This document shows, in pieces, positions 1 through 8,008 of a stretch of 64,000 nucleotides of DNA. The stretch covers positions 1,488,001 through 1,552,000 of the forward strand of contig NZ_CP059570.1 of the NCBI RefSeq assembly GCF_014055005.1. Direction: 5' to 3'. Positions within the stretch are counted from its first letter, which is position 1, and each line of letters begins with the position of its first letter. The notes under the pieces are model-generated. The model did no database searches. It had not been told where the DNA came from and saw only the letters and a list, made by a program, of their open reading frames with translations. Source of the stretch: Neisseria dentiae (GTDB lineage: Bacteria; Pseudomonadota; Gammaproteobacteria; Burkholderiales; Neisseriaceae). The translations under genes and the position numbers were made by a program.

Positions 1-449
1 CCATAATCATCTTGCAGGCTAACCTTTAACCAACCCACCCCTGTTGTAAGTGTTGATAACAGGCAAGACTTCATCTTGCGCTTAAGGTCTGTTTCTACAA
101 CCAGTTCACGCTGTACAAGCTGTTCGGCTGTCTTGGCAAACTCAACCCAGATATTGCCATTACTAGCAGCAGAAGCTGCAACCGCACTAGGCCGTATCTC
201 AATTTCAGGGTTTTTGGCATACAAAGCAGGTACAAGGCTTGATAGCGTCGAGAAAATCAAATAAGGATTCACTTTTCGCTTTTCCGTCTTGCAGCTTAAA
301 TCAACAGAGTCACGGCACTTTTTAAACACCCTGTGTTGCTTATCGGCGTCTTTCAGCGCACGTTCAACTTCCTTATTCCATTTTTTCAGCGTGGCATTAT
401 CGCCGCCGCTTTTTCCGTCTTTCTGGTCGTCTTTTAAAATATTATCCAT
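1..449 (-). CDS. Phage portal protein-like, N-terminal part
   Basis: The frame opens at ATG 449 and stays open to the window edge, giving about 149 residues of an incomplete protein. It begins MDNILKDD, is lysine-rich and charged for about 60 residues, then has a hydrophobic stretch ending in LYAKNPEIEIRP. That stretch resembles the N-terminal part of portal proteins of tailed phages. It lies directly downstream of the large terminase gene on the same strand, the usual place for a portal gene. The portal is the dodecameric ring at the capsid vertex through which DNA is packaged. The call rests on position plus a short motif. Confidence 0.6.
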   Translation of the reverse strand, partial: MDNILKDDQKDGKSGGDNATLKKWNKEVERALKDADKQHRVFKKCRDSVDLSCKTEKRKVNPYLIFSTLSSLVPALYAKNPEIEIRPSAVAASAASNGNIWVEFAKTAEQLVQRELVVETDLKRKMKSCLLSTLTTGVGWLKVSLQDDY

Positions 450-501
450 GTCTGCACCATACGTTTAAATGCTTATAATTGTGTGATTTTTTTAATCGGT
501 T

Positions 502-1941
502 TCACGATTCAATCCGCAACCATGCGGGCATCGATTCTTTCCGTTTCGGCTTGCTCGCTGCCAGAACGCGGGTCATACACAAATAACGCAGCGTATCGGC
601 TGCGTGGTCTTCCATACTTGAATCTATGTCTTCGGCATTATGACCGTCATGTTGCAATGCGGGTAGCGTTCGTATCAGGTGTAGGCAGGTGTCAAAGATG
701 TATAACAGCGGCTCGCCCTCGCTCTCATCTGTACCAGTCAGGCGGAGATGTATCTGTTGCCAGCCCGCTACACGTTTGTTATCCGCTGCCCAAAACTGCA
801 CGCCGTTATTGCTCATGGTTTCGGCTATGCTCTCGCCGCCGTTTTGGCTGAAGATGGCAGGGTCTGCCACCATTTGCGCAAACCGCTCATCAAGTGATTT
901 GCTCTTAATGCCTTTGGCAATCTCAAGCGCATTAAGCCGCAGCCCAACGTTAGGTTCACCATTACTGCCATACCACTCACGATAAATAACAATGGCATTT
1001 TTCGGAATGTATTTGCCAGTATCTGGGTTCCTGAACGTACCGTCTGAAACTGCTCCCCACAAGACACAAAACGGCTTTGCAAAGCCCCAGTCATGCGCCA
1101 TAATTCGCGGCCAGTAGTGCGGTATGGCAAACGGCCTGATAACGTGTCTTGCCCGCTCAAACTCGCTAAAGTACGCACCGTCGATAATATCCCAATCGCC
1201 GTTTTTCATGGCGGCTACAAGGGCGGGATTGCCTAGGCCGTCCAACCTATGTATGTAGTCGGGGTCATTTTGTAATAACGTTGGGTTGTCTTGCAGCTTG
1301 GCGGGGATATACTGCCGCAGCATACCGCCCTCTGATTTTGGTGTGCGCCATATCTCCATAGGTTTTGCAGAGTCTACAAACATAGACTTAACCCATTGAT
1401 GGCCGATATTGCCCGGATTGCTGCTGCACAAAATCAAAGGCAATTTGTGCTTATACTTGTCAGGCACTTTAAGCCCACCTAAACGCACACGACCGCGCAA
1501 AAACCTGAAAATGTTTTCGGTGAACAGGGTAAGCTCGTCAATCAGTAACACATGAATTTCCGCGCCCTGATACTTGTACATATCCTTTTCGTGCTGGCAA
1601 TGACTCAAATATATCTTTGCGCCGTTCCAAAATTCAAATATGCCCTTTGAATCGTTAAACTTGACATGGCCGCTATCGGTCAATGATGAAAGCATGGAAC
1701 GCAAACCGCTCACGCCCTCTAAATGGTTTTTTCTCAGGTCATCTGAAACACGGCGAAAGATATACACCTGTAAGCCCACAATTTCCATGCACAGCATTAT
1801 TGCCACGACGCGCATCAGGTGAGACTTACCGCCGCCCGCTGCCCCGCCGTAAAGCATCTCGTTTGCCTTGCTTAGGTAGGCCAAACTTTGCCGCTCATGC
1901 AGCTTTAAACGCATTTCAGCCATTTTGTGCCAATTATCCAT
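502..1941 (-). CDS. terL: Phage terminase large subunit (TerL)
   Basis: A 479-residue protein of the size expected for a large terminase, the motor that packages phage DNA and cuts concatemers. The ATPase domain has a Walker A motif GGAAGGGKS (about residues 32-40) and a Walker B motif VLLIDELTLF (about 131-140). The C-terminal half contains MAHDWGFAKP near residue 285, consistent with the first acidic residue of the RNase H-like nuclease domain. ATG 1941 is the only good start. The gene follows terS on the same strand and precedes the portal-like gene, the standard head-gene order. Confidence 0.92.
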   Translation of the reverse strand: MDNWHKMAEMRLKLHERQSLAYLSKANEMLYGGAAGGGKSHLMRVVAIMLCMEIVGLQVYIFRRVSDDLRKNHLEGVSGLRSMLSSLTDSGHVKFNDSKGIFEFWNGAKIYLSHCQHEKDMYKYQGAEIHVLLIDELTLFTENIFRFLRGRVRLGGLKVPDKYKHKLPLILCSSNPGNIGHQWVKSMFVDSAKPMEIWRTPKSEGGMLRQYIPAKLQDNPTLLQNDPDYIHRLDGLGNPALVAAMKNGDWDIIDGAYFSEFERARHVIRPFAIPHYWPRIMAHDWGFAKPFCVLWGAVSDGTFRNPDTGKYIPKNAIVIYREWYGSNGEPNVGLRLNALEIAKGIKSKSLDERFAQMVADPAIFSQNGGESIAETMSNNGVQFWAADNKRVAGWQQIHLRLTGTDESEGEPLLYIFDTCLHLIRTLPALQHDGHNAEDIDSSMEDHAADTLRYLCMTRVLAASKPKRKESMPAWLRIES

Positions 1942-1998
1942 ATAGGCATAATGCCATTATGTTTTAAAAAATATATTCAAAAAAGAATATTATTCTAA

Positions 1999-2415
1999 TT
2001 ATTCAGATTGTCCGCTTGTAAGCTCCACCACAATCTTGGGCGGCTCAAGCGTCTTAATCTCTTGTTTGTCGATAATCAGCCCTAATACCTTAGCCTTACC
2101 CATTGAAGCAGATACCATCGGCGCAGCCTTTCCGTCTTCCTTGGCAATCTGCCGCGCCTCTTCCAGCTCTCTTATGATGTCGTCCACCGTCATGTTATGC
2201 CTTTCTCTGTGTTCTTCGCGTAGCTTATTGATTCTTGATAGCACCTTGACATTGTCAATTAATTTTTTTGCCATCCTGTTTACAGATTCAGGCTTCATGT
2301 TTTTTGTGCTGTATGCCTGCCTGTACGCCTCACTCGCATTTTTTGATGTGATGAATGCTTGTGCAAATGCCTCTTGGTTATCGGTCAGGCCATATTCATT
2401 AACCACCCTGCTCAC
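1999..2415 (-). CDS. terS: Phage terminase small subunit (TerS)
   Basis: About 138 residues, matching the Terminase_2 type of small subunit: an N-terminal helix-turn-helix segment (LTDNQEAFAQAFITSKNASE and the following RQAYSTKN region), then a helical oligomerisation region and a variable tail. It recognises the packaging site and loads TerL. The frame could be extended to another GTG at 2424. I prefer GTG 2415 because it overlaps the stop of the upstream gene as GTGA and has GAGG about eight bases upstream. It is the gene immediately before terL. Confidence 0.85.
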   Translation of the reverse strand: MSRVVNEYGLTDNQEAFAQAFITSKNASEAYRQAYSTKNMKPESVNRMAKKLIDNVKVLSRINKLREEHRERHNMTVDDIIRELEEARQIAKEDGKAAPMVSASMGKAKVLGLIIDKQEIKTLEPPKIVVELTSGQSE

Positions 2416-2684
2416 GTCGTCCACCTCATGCGCAAAATATCGTCTTTAAGTTCATGTCTAATTGGCAAGTAATAAAACCGCGTCTTTTCAGACTTTATTG
2501 ACCAGCCGCGCAGCTTTAAATACCGCACAACATTAATGGATTCATACAACACATAGCCGCCCGCATATAATGATGACAGCTCACGCATAACGTTTTTTTC
2601 AGGGCGGTTAATGTTTAACGCTATCTCTTTTGCCGACTGCCTGCCGTGCATTTGCAGGCATCTCAAAATATCATCTCTAAGCAT
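2412..2684 (-). CDS. Small winged-helix phage protein
   Basis: Ninety residues starting MLRDDILRCLQMHG, followed by a helix-turn-helix-like segment (QSAKEIALNINRPEKNVMRE) and a short beta wing (LRGWSIKSEKTRFYYLP). It looks like a small winged helix DNA-binding protein, perhaps controlling the late genes just downstream, but no specific family can be named. The start overlaps the end of the preceding gene by 8 bases, and the stop overlaps terS, so it is translationally coupled with the packaging genes. Confidence 0.6.
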   Translation of the reverse strand: MLRDDILRCLQMHGRQSAKEIALNINRPEKNVMRELSSLYAGGYVLYESINVVRYLKLRGWSIKSEKTRFYYLPIRHELKDDILRMRWTT

Positions 2685-3000
2685 CGCCTTCCCTCAATAC
2701 CAAATCCTGATAACGCTCAAAATACTTTTTGGCCTGCTCGTCAAACCAGCCCTTAGCATCGGCGGTGATGATACCGTTGGCGGCCAATAGGTAGGTTTCT
2801 CCCATTTCGTGTTGCAGGCGGTGTTCTTCGCGGGTTAACGGCACGCCGCTATACAGGGGCTTGTATCCCGTTCCGCTGCTCTTCGCCCGCCGAACATGGG
2901 CATATTCACACCACCCATCACCATTAACCCATTCGCTATACCGCCCGCTTATGCAAGACGGCTGCCGCCTAACCCAAGCCTGATATGCTTTATCACTCAT
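2677..3000 (-). CDS. Small HNH-like / DUF968-like phage protein
   Basis: A 107-residue protein rich in Trp, Cys and His: WVRRQPSC near the start, CEYAHVRRA, then PLTREEHRLQHEMGE. The spacing of the Cys, His and HRLQH residues resembles the DUF968/HNH-like phage nuclease family found between replication and packaging genes of lambdoid phages. The catalytic set is only loosely recognisable, so nuclease activity is inferred. It heads the packaging cluster; the next gene on this strand starts within its last 8 bases. Confidence 0.55.
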   Translation of the reverse strand: MSDKAYQAWVRRQPSCISGRYSEWVNGDGWCEYAHVRRAKSSGTGYKPLYSGVPLTREEHRLQHEMGETYLLAANGIITADAKGWFDEQAKKYFERYQDLVLREGDA

Positions 3001-3193
3001 TCAAAATACAAAAAAATAGTAATTAAGTATATGTATTTTAAATCAAAATCCAGTCTTGACAGCATCAATGGAAACAAAAAAATCAAACATTATCAGTATT
3101 AAAATCAAAGGCATAAAACGCAAAAAAGCCGCCTTTTCTGAACTGCACCCCAAAAGTTGGACACCATCCCCAACTTACGAGGTGCAGTTTTTT

Positions 3194-3724
3194 ATGGCAA
3201 AGTATCCAAATGAATTCAAATTGAAAGTAGTGAAATACCATTTGCAGGGACACGGTGTAAAGCAGACGGCCAAAGTCTTTTCCTTAAACCATGCCACCGT
3301 ACGCAAATGGGCATCCCGTTATATCCTTCACGGAGAAGAAGGCATCAACCGGCGCACCGGCACCACTGCCTATTCTTTGGATTTCAAGTTGAACGCCATT
3401 AGAATGGTCATGCATGAGGGTCTGTCCCAAAAAGAAACGTGCGCACGCTTGAATCTGCCGACAGACTCCATACTCGCCCAATGGCTGCACCGATACCGCC
3501 AACACGGTATAGACGGATTGAGACCCAAACAGAAAGGTAGGAAGTCTGTGAAACAACCCGAACAACCCGAAACCGCCAAAAAAGCCGACCATCTGAAAAC
3601 CAAAGAAGAAATGATGGAAGAACTGCTTTATCTTCGTGCAGAGATGGCCGTCTTAAAAAAGCTCGATGCCTTAATCCGCGAGAAAGAAGTGCGGCAGAAA
3701 GAACGCAAACCGTCGCAGGATTAA
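3194..3724 (+). CDS. IS3-family transposase OrfA
   Basis: From ATG 3194 (MAKYPNEFKLKVVKYHLQ) this gives 176 residues. There are two helix-turn-helix segments (about residues 5-55 and 65-115) and a C-terminal leucine-rich coiled coil, as in OrfA proteins that bind the element ends. The longer open frame upstream crosses the inverted repeat and is not the gene. At 3655-3661 the run AAAAAAG lies in the frame needed for a -1 slip. After that slip the orfB frame is open without a stop through to orfB, so the active product is probably an OrfAB fusion made by programmed frameshifting. Confidence 0.88.
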   Translation: MAKYPNEFKLKVVKYHLQGHGVKQTAKVFSLNHATVRKWASRYILHGEEGINRRTGTTAYSLDFKLNAIRMVMHEGLSQKETCARLNLPTDSILAQWLHRYRQHGIDGLRPKQKGRKSVKQPEQPETAKKADHLKTKEEMMEELLYLRAEMAVLKKLDALIREKEVRQKERKPSQD

Positions 3725-3738
3725 GGCAAAGCCATCCG

Positions 3739-4551
3739 TTGAAACTGCTGTTGGAGATTGTCGGACTGCCGCGCAGCACCTTCTATTACCAATTGACCGT
3801 CCAATCGGCAGAAGACAAATATGCTGATTTGAAACGGCATATCCATGACATTTATCGGCAGCATAAAGGAAGATACGGCTACCGGAGGATCACGGCAGCC
3901 ATCCGCCACACAGGAACACAGGTCAATCATAAGAAAATCAGCCGTCTGATGACGGTGATGGGACTGAAGGCGGTGATACGGCGGCGTAAATACCGTTCGT
4001 TCAGAGGGGAAGTCGGAAAAACCGCACCGAATATCCTGCAACGCCATTTCAAGGCAGGGCAGCCGAACGAAAAATGGGTAACCGACGTTACCGAGTTTGA
4101 TGTCGGCGGGGAAAAAGTGTACCTGTCTCCGATTATGGATTTGTTCAACGGGGAAATCGTCAGTTACCGTATTCAAACCCGCCCGACTTTCGATTTGGTC
4201 GGCAGAATGCTGAAAGGTGCGCTGGAGAAACTGAGGCCGTCTGAAAAGCCAATACTGCATTCGGACCAAGGCTGGCAGTATCAGATGCATGCCTATCAGA
4301 GGCAGTTGAAGGACAGCGGTCTGGTTCAGAGTATGTCGCGTAAGGGTAACTGCTTGGACAATGCGGCCATGGAGAGTTTCTTCGGGACGTTGAAGTCGGA
4401 ATGTTTCCATACGCGCAAATATGATTCCGCTGCCGAATTGGAAGCGGCATTGCACGAATATATCCGTTATTACAATCATGACAGGATCAAGTTGAAATTA
4501 AAAGGACTGAGTCCTGTTCGGTACAGGATTCAGTCCTTGGAAGCCGCTTGA
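3739..4551 (+). CDS. IS3-family transposase OrfB (integrase core)
   Basis: A 270-residue DDE-type integrase-core protein. The HTH_21-like N-terminus ends in KGRYGYRRIT. The catalytic core includes WVTDVTEF (first Asp), LHSDQGWQYQ (second Asp) and SRKGNCLDNAAMESFFGTLK (Glu), a complete DDE triad. The ATG at 3739 may be used, but the frame is open back to the A6G slippery heptamer in orfA, so translation mostly as OrfAB is likely. No internal stops or frameshifts are seen, so the element appears active. Confidence 0.92.
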   Translation: MKLLLEIVGLPRSTFYYQLTVQSAEDKYADLKRHIHDIYRQHKGRYGYRRITAAIRHTGTQVNHKKISRLMTVMGLKAVIRRRKYRSFRGEVGKTAPNILQRHFKAGQPNEKWVTDVTEFDVGGEKVYLSPIMDLFNGEIVSYRIQTRPTFDLVGRMLKGALEKLRPSEKPILHSDQGWQYQMHAYQRQLKDSGLVQSMSRKGNCLDNAAMESFFGTLKSECFHTRKYDSAAELEAALHEYIRYYNHDRIKLKLKGLSPVRYRIQSLEAA

Positions 4552-4598
4552 TTAAACTGTCCAACTTTTTGGGGTCAGTTCATTTCAGACGGCCTTTT

Positions 4599-4997
4599 TC
4601 AAAACTCCCAAATAATCCCCCTGCCAGCTCCCCATGCCTGAATCTTGTTCTGATACTCCGTCATTTCTGCCGTGTTTAGTGTAGTGGTGGATAGGGGCGT
4701 CTTTAGCGTTTGTCCGTTCGGCAGCAGCCGCTCTTCATAGCCGATAAAGCGGCCTTTGAAATATTCGTGCCACGTTTCAGCGTCAAACTTCTTGCCGCTC
4801 ACCCAAACGTTATCGGCTATCTCGCTGTATATTTTCCAAAGCCGCTTATTCTGCTCTATGCTGCGTTTGCTTTTGTACGGCCTGATAACAATTTCAAGGT
4901 CAGGGCAGCCGGCCAGCCAGCCGTTGATATTCCTGCCTATCGTTTCGAGCAGCGGGCGGGCGTTTGATACTTGGCATCGGTATGTTATCTGCTGCAT
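4599..4997 (-). CDS. ninB: NinB-family recombination protein
   Basis: 132 residues from ATG 4997, which has GGAG seven bases upstream; a GTG at 5009 would add four residues. The sequence KRSIEQNKRLWKIYSEIAD, then KFDAETWHEYFKGRF and LSTTTLNTAEMTEYQNKIQ, follows the lambda NinB (Orf) layout. NinB binds single-stranded DNA and SSB and acts as a recombination mediator replacing RecFOR functions. It is in the leftward arm after the replication genes, as in lambda. The IS3-family element is inserted just downstream of its stop. Confidence 0.8.
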   Translation of the reverse strand: MQQITYRCQVSNARPLLETIGRNINGWLAGCPDLEIVIRPYKSKRSIEQNKRLWKIYSEIADNVWVSGKKFDAETWHEYFKGRFIGYEERLLPNGQTLKTPLSTTTLNTAEMTEYQNKIQAWGAGRGIIWEF

Positions 4998-5317
4998 ATC
5001 TTGCTCCACATCTTATTATCAAGTATCGGCAATCCGTTTGCGCAGCTCGGTGTTGCTGCATTACGATTATTGCGCGTTCCGTTTATAACGGCCTGCCACA
5101 ATGCGTTGTCGAGTATCGGCGGCATCCAAGAACCATCAAACACAGACAGCGGTATATCGCTTTTTCTAGGTATCCTTTTGTGTTTAATATCAAGCTCGCA
5201 GCATTTGCAGTAAGCAGACAGCCCATACTTGCCGCGCTTTGATTTATAAAAATACACGCTAGTTGCGGGTAGCGTTTCTCCGCAATATGTACAGGTCTTC
5301 TCTAAAATTTCACTCAT
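4985..5317 (-). CDS. Phage zinc-ribbon protein, unknown function
   Basis: 110 residues. The N-terminal half has two CxxC pairs, CTYCGETLP and YCKCCEL, separated by a basic segment, a likely zinc ribbon. The C-terminal half repeats PILDN twice (about residues 66 and 96). The zinc-binding part resembles the C-terminus of the protein encoded at 9533-9898 in the same prophage (same CxxC, FYKS, GL, WC/YC, C spacing), suggesting a shared module. It overlaps the ninB start. A nuclease or DNA-binding role is possible but not shown. Confidence 0.6.
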   Translation of the reverse strand: MSEILEKTCTYCGETLPATSVYFYKSKRGKYGLSAYCKCCELDIKHKRIPRKSDIPLSVFDGSWMPPILDNALWQAVINGTRNNRNAATPSCANGLPILDNKMWSKICSR

Positions 5318-5329
5318 TTTCTCACCCCA

Positions 5330-5674
5330 TTAAAACAATTGCATATCCCAACCGCCCCCGTCTTTTTTTGCCTTGGCTTTAATGGCAATAAATCTGAACG
5401 GGTACATTTCGGCGGCCACCTTGATTTTTACTTTTGCATCATCCATCCAATGCCCTTTCACTTCGTGCATTTCCATTGTTCCCGCTGCACTCATCACAGC
5501 AAAGTCGGGAGTGTAGAAAGTGTTATCCGCCAGCCGCAGCTTCACGCCCTCGAACCGATACCAAGCGATAGCCCCCGCCTGTTTCAGCGATTCCAAGTAT
5601 TCCGCGTAAGCCTTTTCTGTTTTGTTCATTTCGCCAGTTTTCAGACGGCCTAGTGCGTACATTTTATTCTTCAC
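5330..5674 (-). CDS. DUF1064-family phage nuclease-like protein
   Basis: 114 residues from GTG 5674, preceded by AAAGGGGA and overlapping the end of the small upstream gene. Motifs are NKTEKAYAEYLE near the N-terminus, then FYTPDFAVMS and MEMHEVKGHWMDDAKVKIK. This is the DUF1064 layout, with a restriction-endonuclease-like core (Asp in TPDF, Glu and Lys in EVKG). DUF1064 proteins lie in the NinB/RusA neighbourhood of many phages and probably process recombination intermediates. The open frame can be extended upstream in silico, but without a ribosome binding site. Confidence 0.72.
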   Translation of the reverse strand: MKNKMYALGRLKTGEMNKTEKAYAEYLESLKQAGAIAWYRFEGVKLRLADNTFYTPDFAVMSAAGTMEMHEVKGHWMDDAKVKIKVAAEMYPFRFIAIKAKAKKDGGGWDMQLF

Positions 5675-5813
5675 GGCTTCCCCTTTCGTTTCGGTATTCC
5701 ATATCGGCCAGCGTTTCAAACGCCGCCAGCAGAAAGGCTAAAGCGAAGCAAAACACCAGCAGCATAACCAATGCAGCCGAACCGTCTAAAACATCATTCC
5801 AGTCAATCATCAT
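5664..5813 (-). CDS. Small single-pass membrane protein (49 aa)
   Basis: ATG 5813 opens a 49-residue frame, MMIDWNDVL, followed by one strongly hydrophobic helix (about residues 13-32) and a charged tail ending RGSREE. The stop overlaps the GTG start of the DUF1064 gene, as expected for a translationally coupled small gene. Function unknown; too short to assign. Confidence 0.5.
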   Translation of the reverse strand: MMIDWNDVLDGSAALVMLLVFCFALAFLLAAFETLADMEYRNERGSREE

Positions 5814-5866
5814 TCGATTCCCACAACATTATCAACACTATATAGCCAAATAAAATATCAACAAAA

Positions 5867-6058
5867 TCAATTGTCATCGTATGAATCCTCGTACTTTTTG
5901 TAATACTGATTCACCGATTGCGCTATGCGCTTCTTTGCCAGCTCGTTGTTTCTGCCTTTGCTGCCATGCTTACAGCCCGCAATAAGCATAGGATTCTCGA
6001 TTGCATCGCGTCGGATATATCCGCGCCGTTGGTTTGCGTATTTGCCCGTCATTGCCAT
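5867..6058 (-). CDS. Small basic phage protein, unknown
   Basis: 63 residues, MAMTGKYANQRR at the start and a charged helical end (SVNQYYKKYEDSYDD). It overlaps the preceding small membrane protein by 10 bases. The RRGYIRRDAI segment suggests nucleic-acid contact, but no family is recognised. Confidence 0.5.
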   Translation of the reverse strand: MAMTGKYANQRRGYIRRDAIENPMLIAGCKHGSKGRNNELAKKRIAQSVNQYYKKYEDSYDDN

Positions 6059-6177
6059 TTTTCGTAATCCTTAAAATCGCCACGATAGTCAAAGTAAGCG
6101 CCAACCAAGGCAGTAATCCCAAATATGGCGGCGGCAATAACCGCCGTTAAAACCAAAGTAAAAACAACATTCATCAT
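6049..6177 (-). CDS. Small membrane protein (42 aa)
   Basis: ATG 6177 gives MMNVVFTLVLTAVIAAAIFG, one hydrophobic helix, then ITALVGAYFD and a charged end. It overlaps both neighbours by a few bases in the same direction, supporting translation within this leftward operon. Function unknown; possibly a phage superinfection or membrane accessory peptide, which is speculation. Confidence 0.45.
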   Translation of the reverse strand: MMNVVFTLVLTAVIAAAIFGITALVGAYFDYRGDFKDYEKWQ

Positions 6178-6392
6178 TCAATCCCTTTCATCTTTCCATT
6201 GCTTCTGAAAAACAGCCGCCGCCGCTCCATCGTTGCTTCGCCCGCCTGTTTGAACTTACCCGTATCGCACACCCAACAGCTAGGCAGGTAGGTGTATGGC
6301 TGTTTCAAAATCAGGCAGTTTGCAAATCCCGCCATCTGATTTGTTGCCGGCGTTTTAAAATCAGCGTTGGCGCATCGGTAGCATTTCGTCAT
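6174..6392 (-). CDS. Cysteine-rich small phage protein
   Basis: 72 residues with MTKCYRCAN at the start, a central NCLIL and CWVCDTG, giving five cysteines in two CxxC pairs, a probable zinc-binding fold. The ATG overlaps the stop of the replication gene upstream. Small Cys-rich proteins of this kind are common in the nin region of lambdoid phages. Function unknown. Confidence 0.5.
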   Translation of the reverse strand: MTKCYRCANADFKTPATNQMAGFANCLILKQPYTYLPSCWVCDTGKFKQAGEATMERRRLFFRSNGKMKGIE

Positions 6393-7045
6393 GACTGCAC
6401 CACCATCTTGCTTTTAAGCAGTTTCAGCAACTTGCCCGTGTGTTTCAATGCAGTCTGTTTTTCTTCGTTCGTAAGCAATCGGTTTTCTGTTAACAGCAAC
6501 CGCTCTTCTGCCGCTTCGCATGGCAGGTATTTTGCCGCCTCATCCTGCTTCAGACGGCCTAACCTCACCGCCTCCATCACCGCCTGTACTTGGTGGTTTC
6601 GGTCGCTTCCCTTGCTCACAAACCACTTAACCGCGCCACCGTTAATCTGCAAATCAGCGGCAAAACGCTGGTAGGCATCGCGGAAAGCCATACGCGCCCC
6701 CGTTTTGTCATTTGCCAAAAACAACTCATGCGCTCCATTGCCCGCCGCTTTCATCGCAATTTCAGGGACGACAACGGTCAAGGCTTCGTTTTTCCAACCC
6801 TCAACCAGCATTCCAAACGCCTCGTCAGCAGACGGCAAACCCGTATCGATTCGCTCAATAACCGCCGCCAAAGTCAGACGGCCTGAAAGTTCGCGGCGGC
6901 AGCGGTTAAGGGCTTTCAACACGGCGGCAGTTTCGTAAACCGCCAAGTCTTCGACAATCGCCTCCATTGCCATGTCGCTTAATTCGGTAGCGGTCAATTC
7001 CGCCGTAACAGCTAATGCTTTTGCAATCTCGATTTTGTTACCCAT
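6389..7045 (-). CDS. Phage replication accessory protein, probable helicase loader-like
   Basis: 218 residues from ATG 7045, which has GGAGGG upstream; ten extra codons are open before it. The segment ETAAVLKALNRCRRELSGR with LTLAAVIERIDTGLPSADEA is typical of phage and primosomal proteins in which a helical domain assesses a YDD-like region before helicase loading. It directly follows, with an 8-base overlap, the replication initiator-like gene, equivalent to lambda gene P after gene O. It is presumed to help recruit host DnaB. The exact family is not certain. Confidence 0.55.
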   Translation of the reverse strand: MGNKIEIAKALAVTAELTATELSDMAMEAIVEDLAVYETAAVLKALNRCRRELSGRLTLAAVIERIDTGLPSADEAFGMLVEGWKNEALTVVVPEIAMKAAGNGAHELFLANDKTGARMAFRDAYQRFAADLQINGGAVKWFVSKGSDRNHQVQAVMEAVRLGRLKQDEAAKYLPCEAAEERLLLTENRLLTNEEKQTALKHTGKLLKLLKSKMVVQS

Positions 7046-8003
7046 TTTGCACGCCCTCCGCTTCGTATTTTGCAATCAGACGGGCGGCAGCTTCGGCGGT
7101 GCTTGACTTGCGCTCAGCCTGTTTTGCCCGTATTGTCGTCATCTGCTCGTTACGCAGCCAGTCGGTGCGCACAGCCTGCACATCGGCAATCAAGTGCTTT
7201 AACGCATGGCGGTTTTGCACATACCAGCCTTTGTTGTGGCTGACGTAAAACCAAGCCAACATCGGTGCTTCTTCGCCGCCCACCGCTTTAACCAAGTTAG
7301 CAATCAGGGCGTTTGCCTGTGCATTGCGGATAGGCTCAACGCCGTAACGTTGCAGGTAGGCTTGGCGATATGCTTCCCATGTTTTCGTATTGTCGGGATT
7401 GGCCGTTTTCTGTTTGGCAGGTTTTTCAGACGGCATGGCTTCGGCTTCCAACACCAGCACATCACCGTCTTGCAGACAATCACGGTTCAGCAATTTTGGT
7501 AAGCACGGTGGCGGCGCGTCTGCCGCTTCGGCGGTAGGCGCAACTACTGATGGTTCTTCTTGATGGTTAAATACTGATGGTTCTTCTATATAATACGAAG
7601 GTGCAAAATTTGCACTTTCGGAAGGTGCAAAATTTGCACTTTCGGGCGCAGAATTTGCACATGCAGAATTTGCACATGCAGAATTTGCACATGCAGAATT
7701 TGCACATGCAGAATGATTGTTTTTTGATTCTTGAGAGTAGTTCTCAAGGGTAATTTGATACAAATTAGACTGGCGACGTTGGGTATTTTGCCGGCGCTTA
7801 TGCGTGATTATTCTGCGCTCCTCAAGCCATTGGATATGTGAAACAATCGTTCTTTTAGCCATTGAACACTTTACTGATAATTTATCTTGCGACGGATAGC
7901 AGACGCCATCATCGTTTGCATGGTCACACAAAGCCAACAGAACCATCTTTTGTCCTGTCGGTATATCCATTTCCCATGCTTTTGACATCAATTTAACACT
8001 CAT
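7038..8003 (-). CDS. Phage replication initiator-like protein (HTH_36, O-like)
   Basis: 321 residues. The N-terminus (WEMDIPTGQKMVLLALCDHA, then GVCYPSQDKL, then KRTIVSHIQWLEERRII) is a helix-turn-helix of the HTH_36 type used by O-like replication proteins. The middle contains perfect sequence repeats: four copies of the unit CANSA (15-bp DNA units at 7651-7710) and two copies of ESANFAPS (24-bp units at 7597-7644), followed by EEPSV repeats. The C-terminal part (about residues 210-310) is helical. Position next to the loader-like gene supports a role in initiation at the phage origin. The repeated DNA may itself be an origin array, as lambda ori lies inside gene O. Confidence 0.72.
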   Translation of the reverse strand: MSVKLMSKAWEMDIPTGQKMVLLALCDHANDDGVCYPSQDKLSVKCSMAKRTIVSHIQWLEERRIITHKRRQNTQRRQSNLYQITLENYSQESKNNHSACANSACANSACANSACANSAPESANFAPSESANFAPSYYIEEPSVFNHQEEPSVVAPTAEAADAPPPCLPKLLNRDCLQDGDVLVLEAEAMPSEKPAKQKTANPDNTKTWEAYRQAYLQRYGVEPIRNAQANALIANLVKAVGGEEAPMLAWFYVSHNKGWYVQNRHALKHLIADVQAVRTDWLRNEQMTTIRAKQAERKSSTAEAAARLIAKYEAEGVQNG

Positions 8004-8008
8004 TCCGC

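Larger units (their letters stand above)
3139..4582 (+). mobile_element. IS3-family insertion sequence (IS150-like), complete
   Basis: A complete element of 1,444 bp. The ends are imperfect inverted repeats of about 25 bp beginning TGAACTG and containing CCCCAAAA and GTTGGACA (3139 onwards, and complementary at 4558-4582). TTTC is found at 3135-3138 and again at 4583-4586, a likely 4-bp target duplication. It carries orfA and orfB with a programmed frameshift signal between them. It lies between the prophage HNH-like gene and the NinB-like gene. The right junction falls exactly on TTTCAGACGGCC, an uptake sequence. Confidence 0.93.

Noticed and set aside
7651..7710. Four 15-bp repeats considered as a CRISPR-like array
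   Set aside because: The units are directly adjacent without spacers and lie in frame inside a replication gene.
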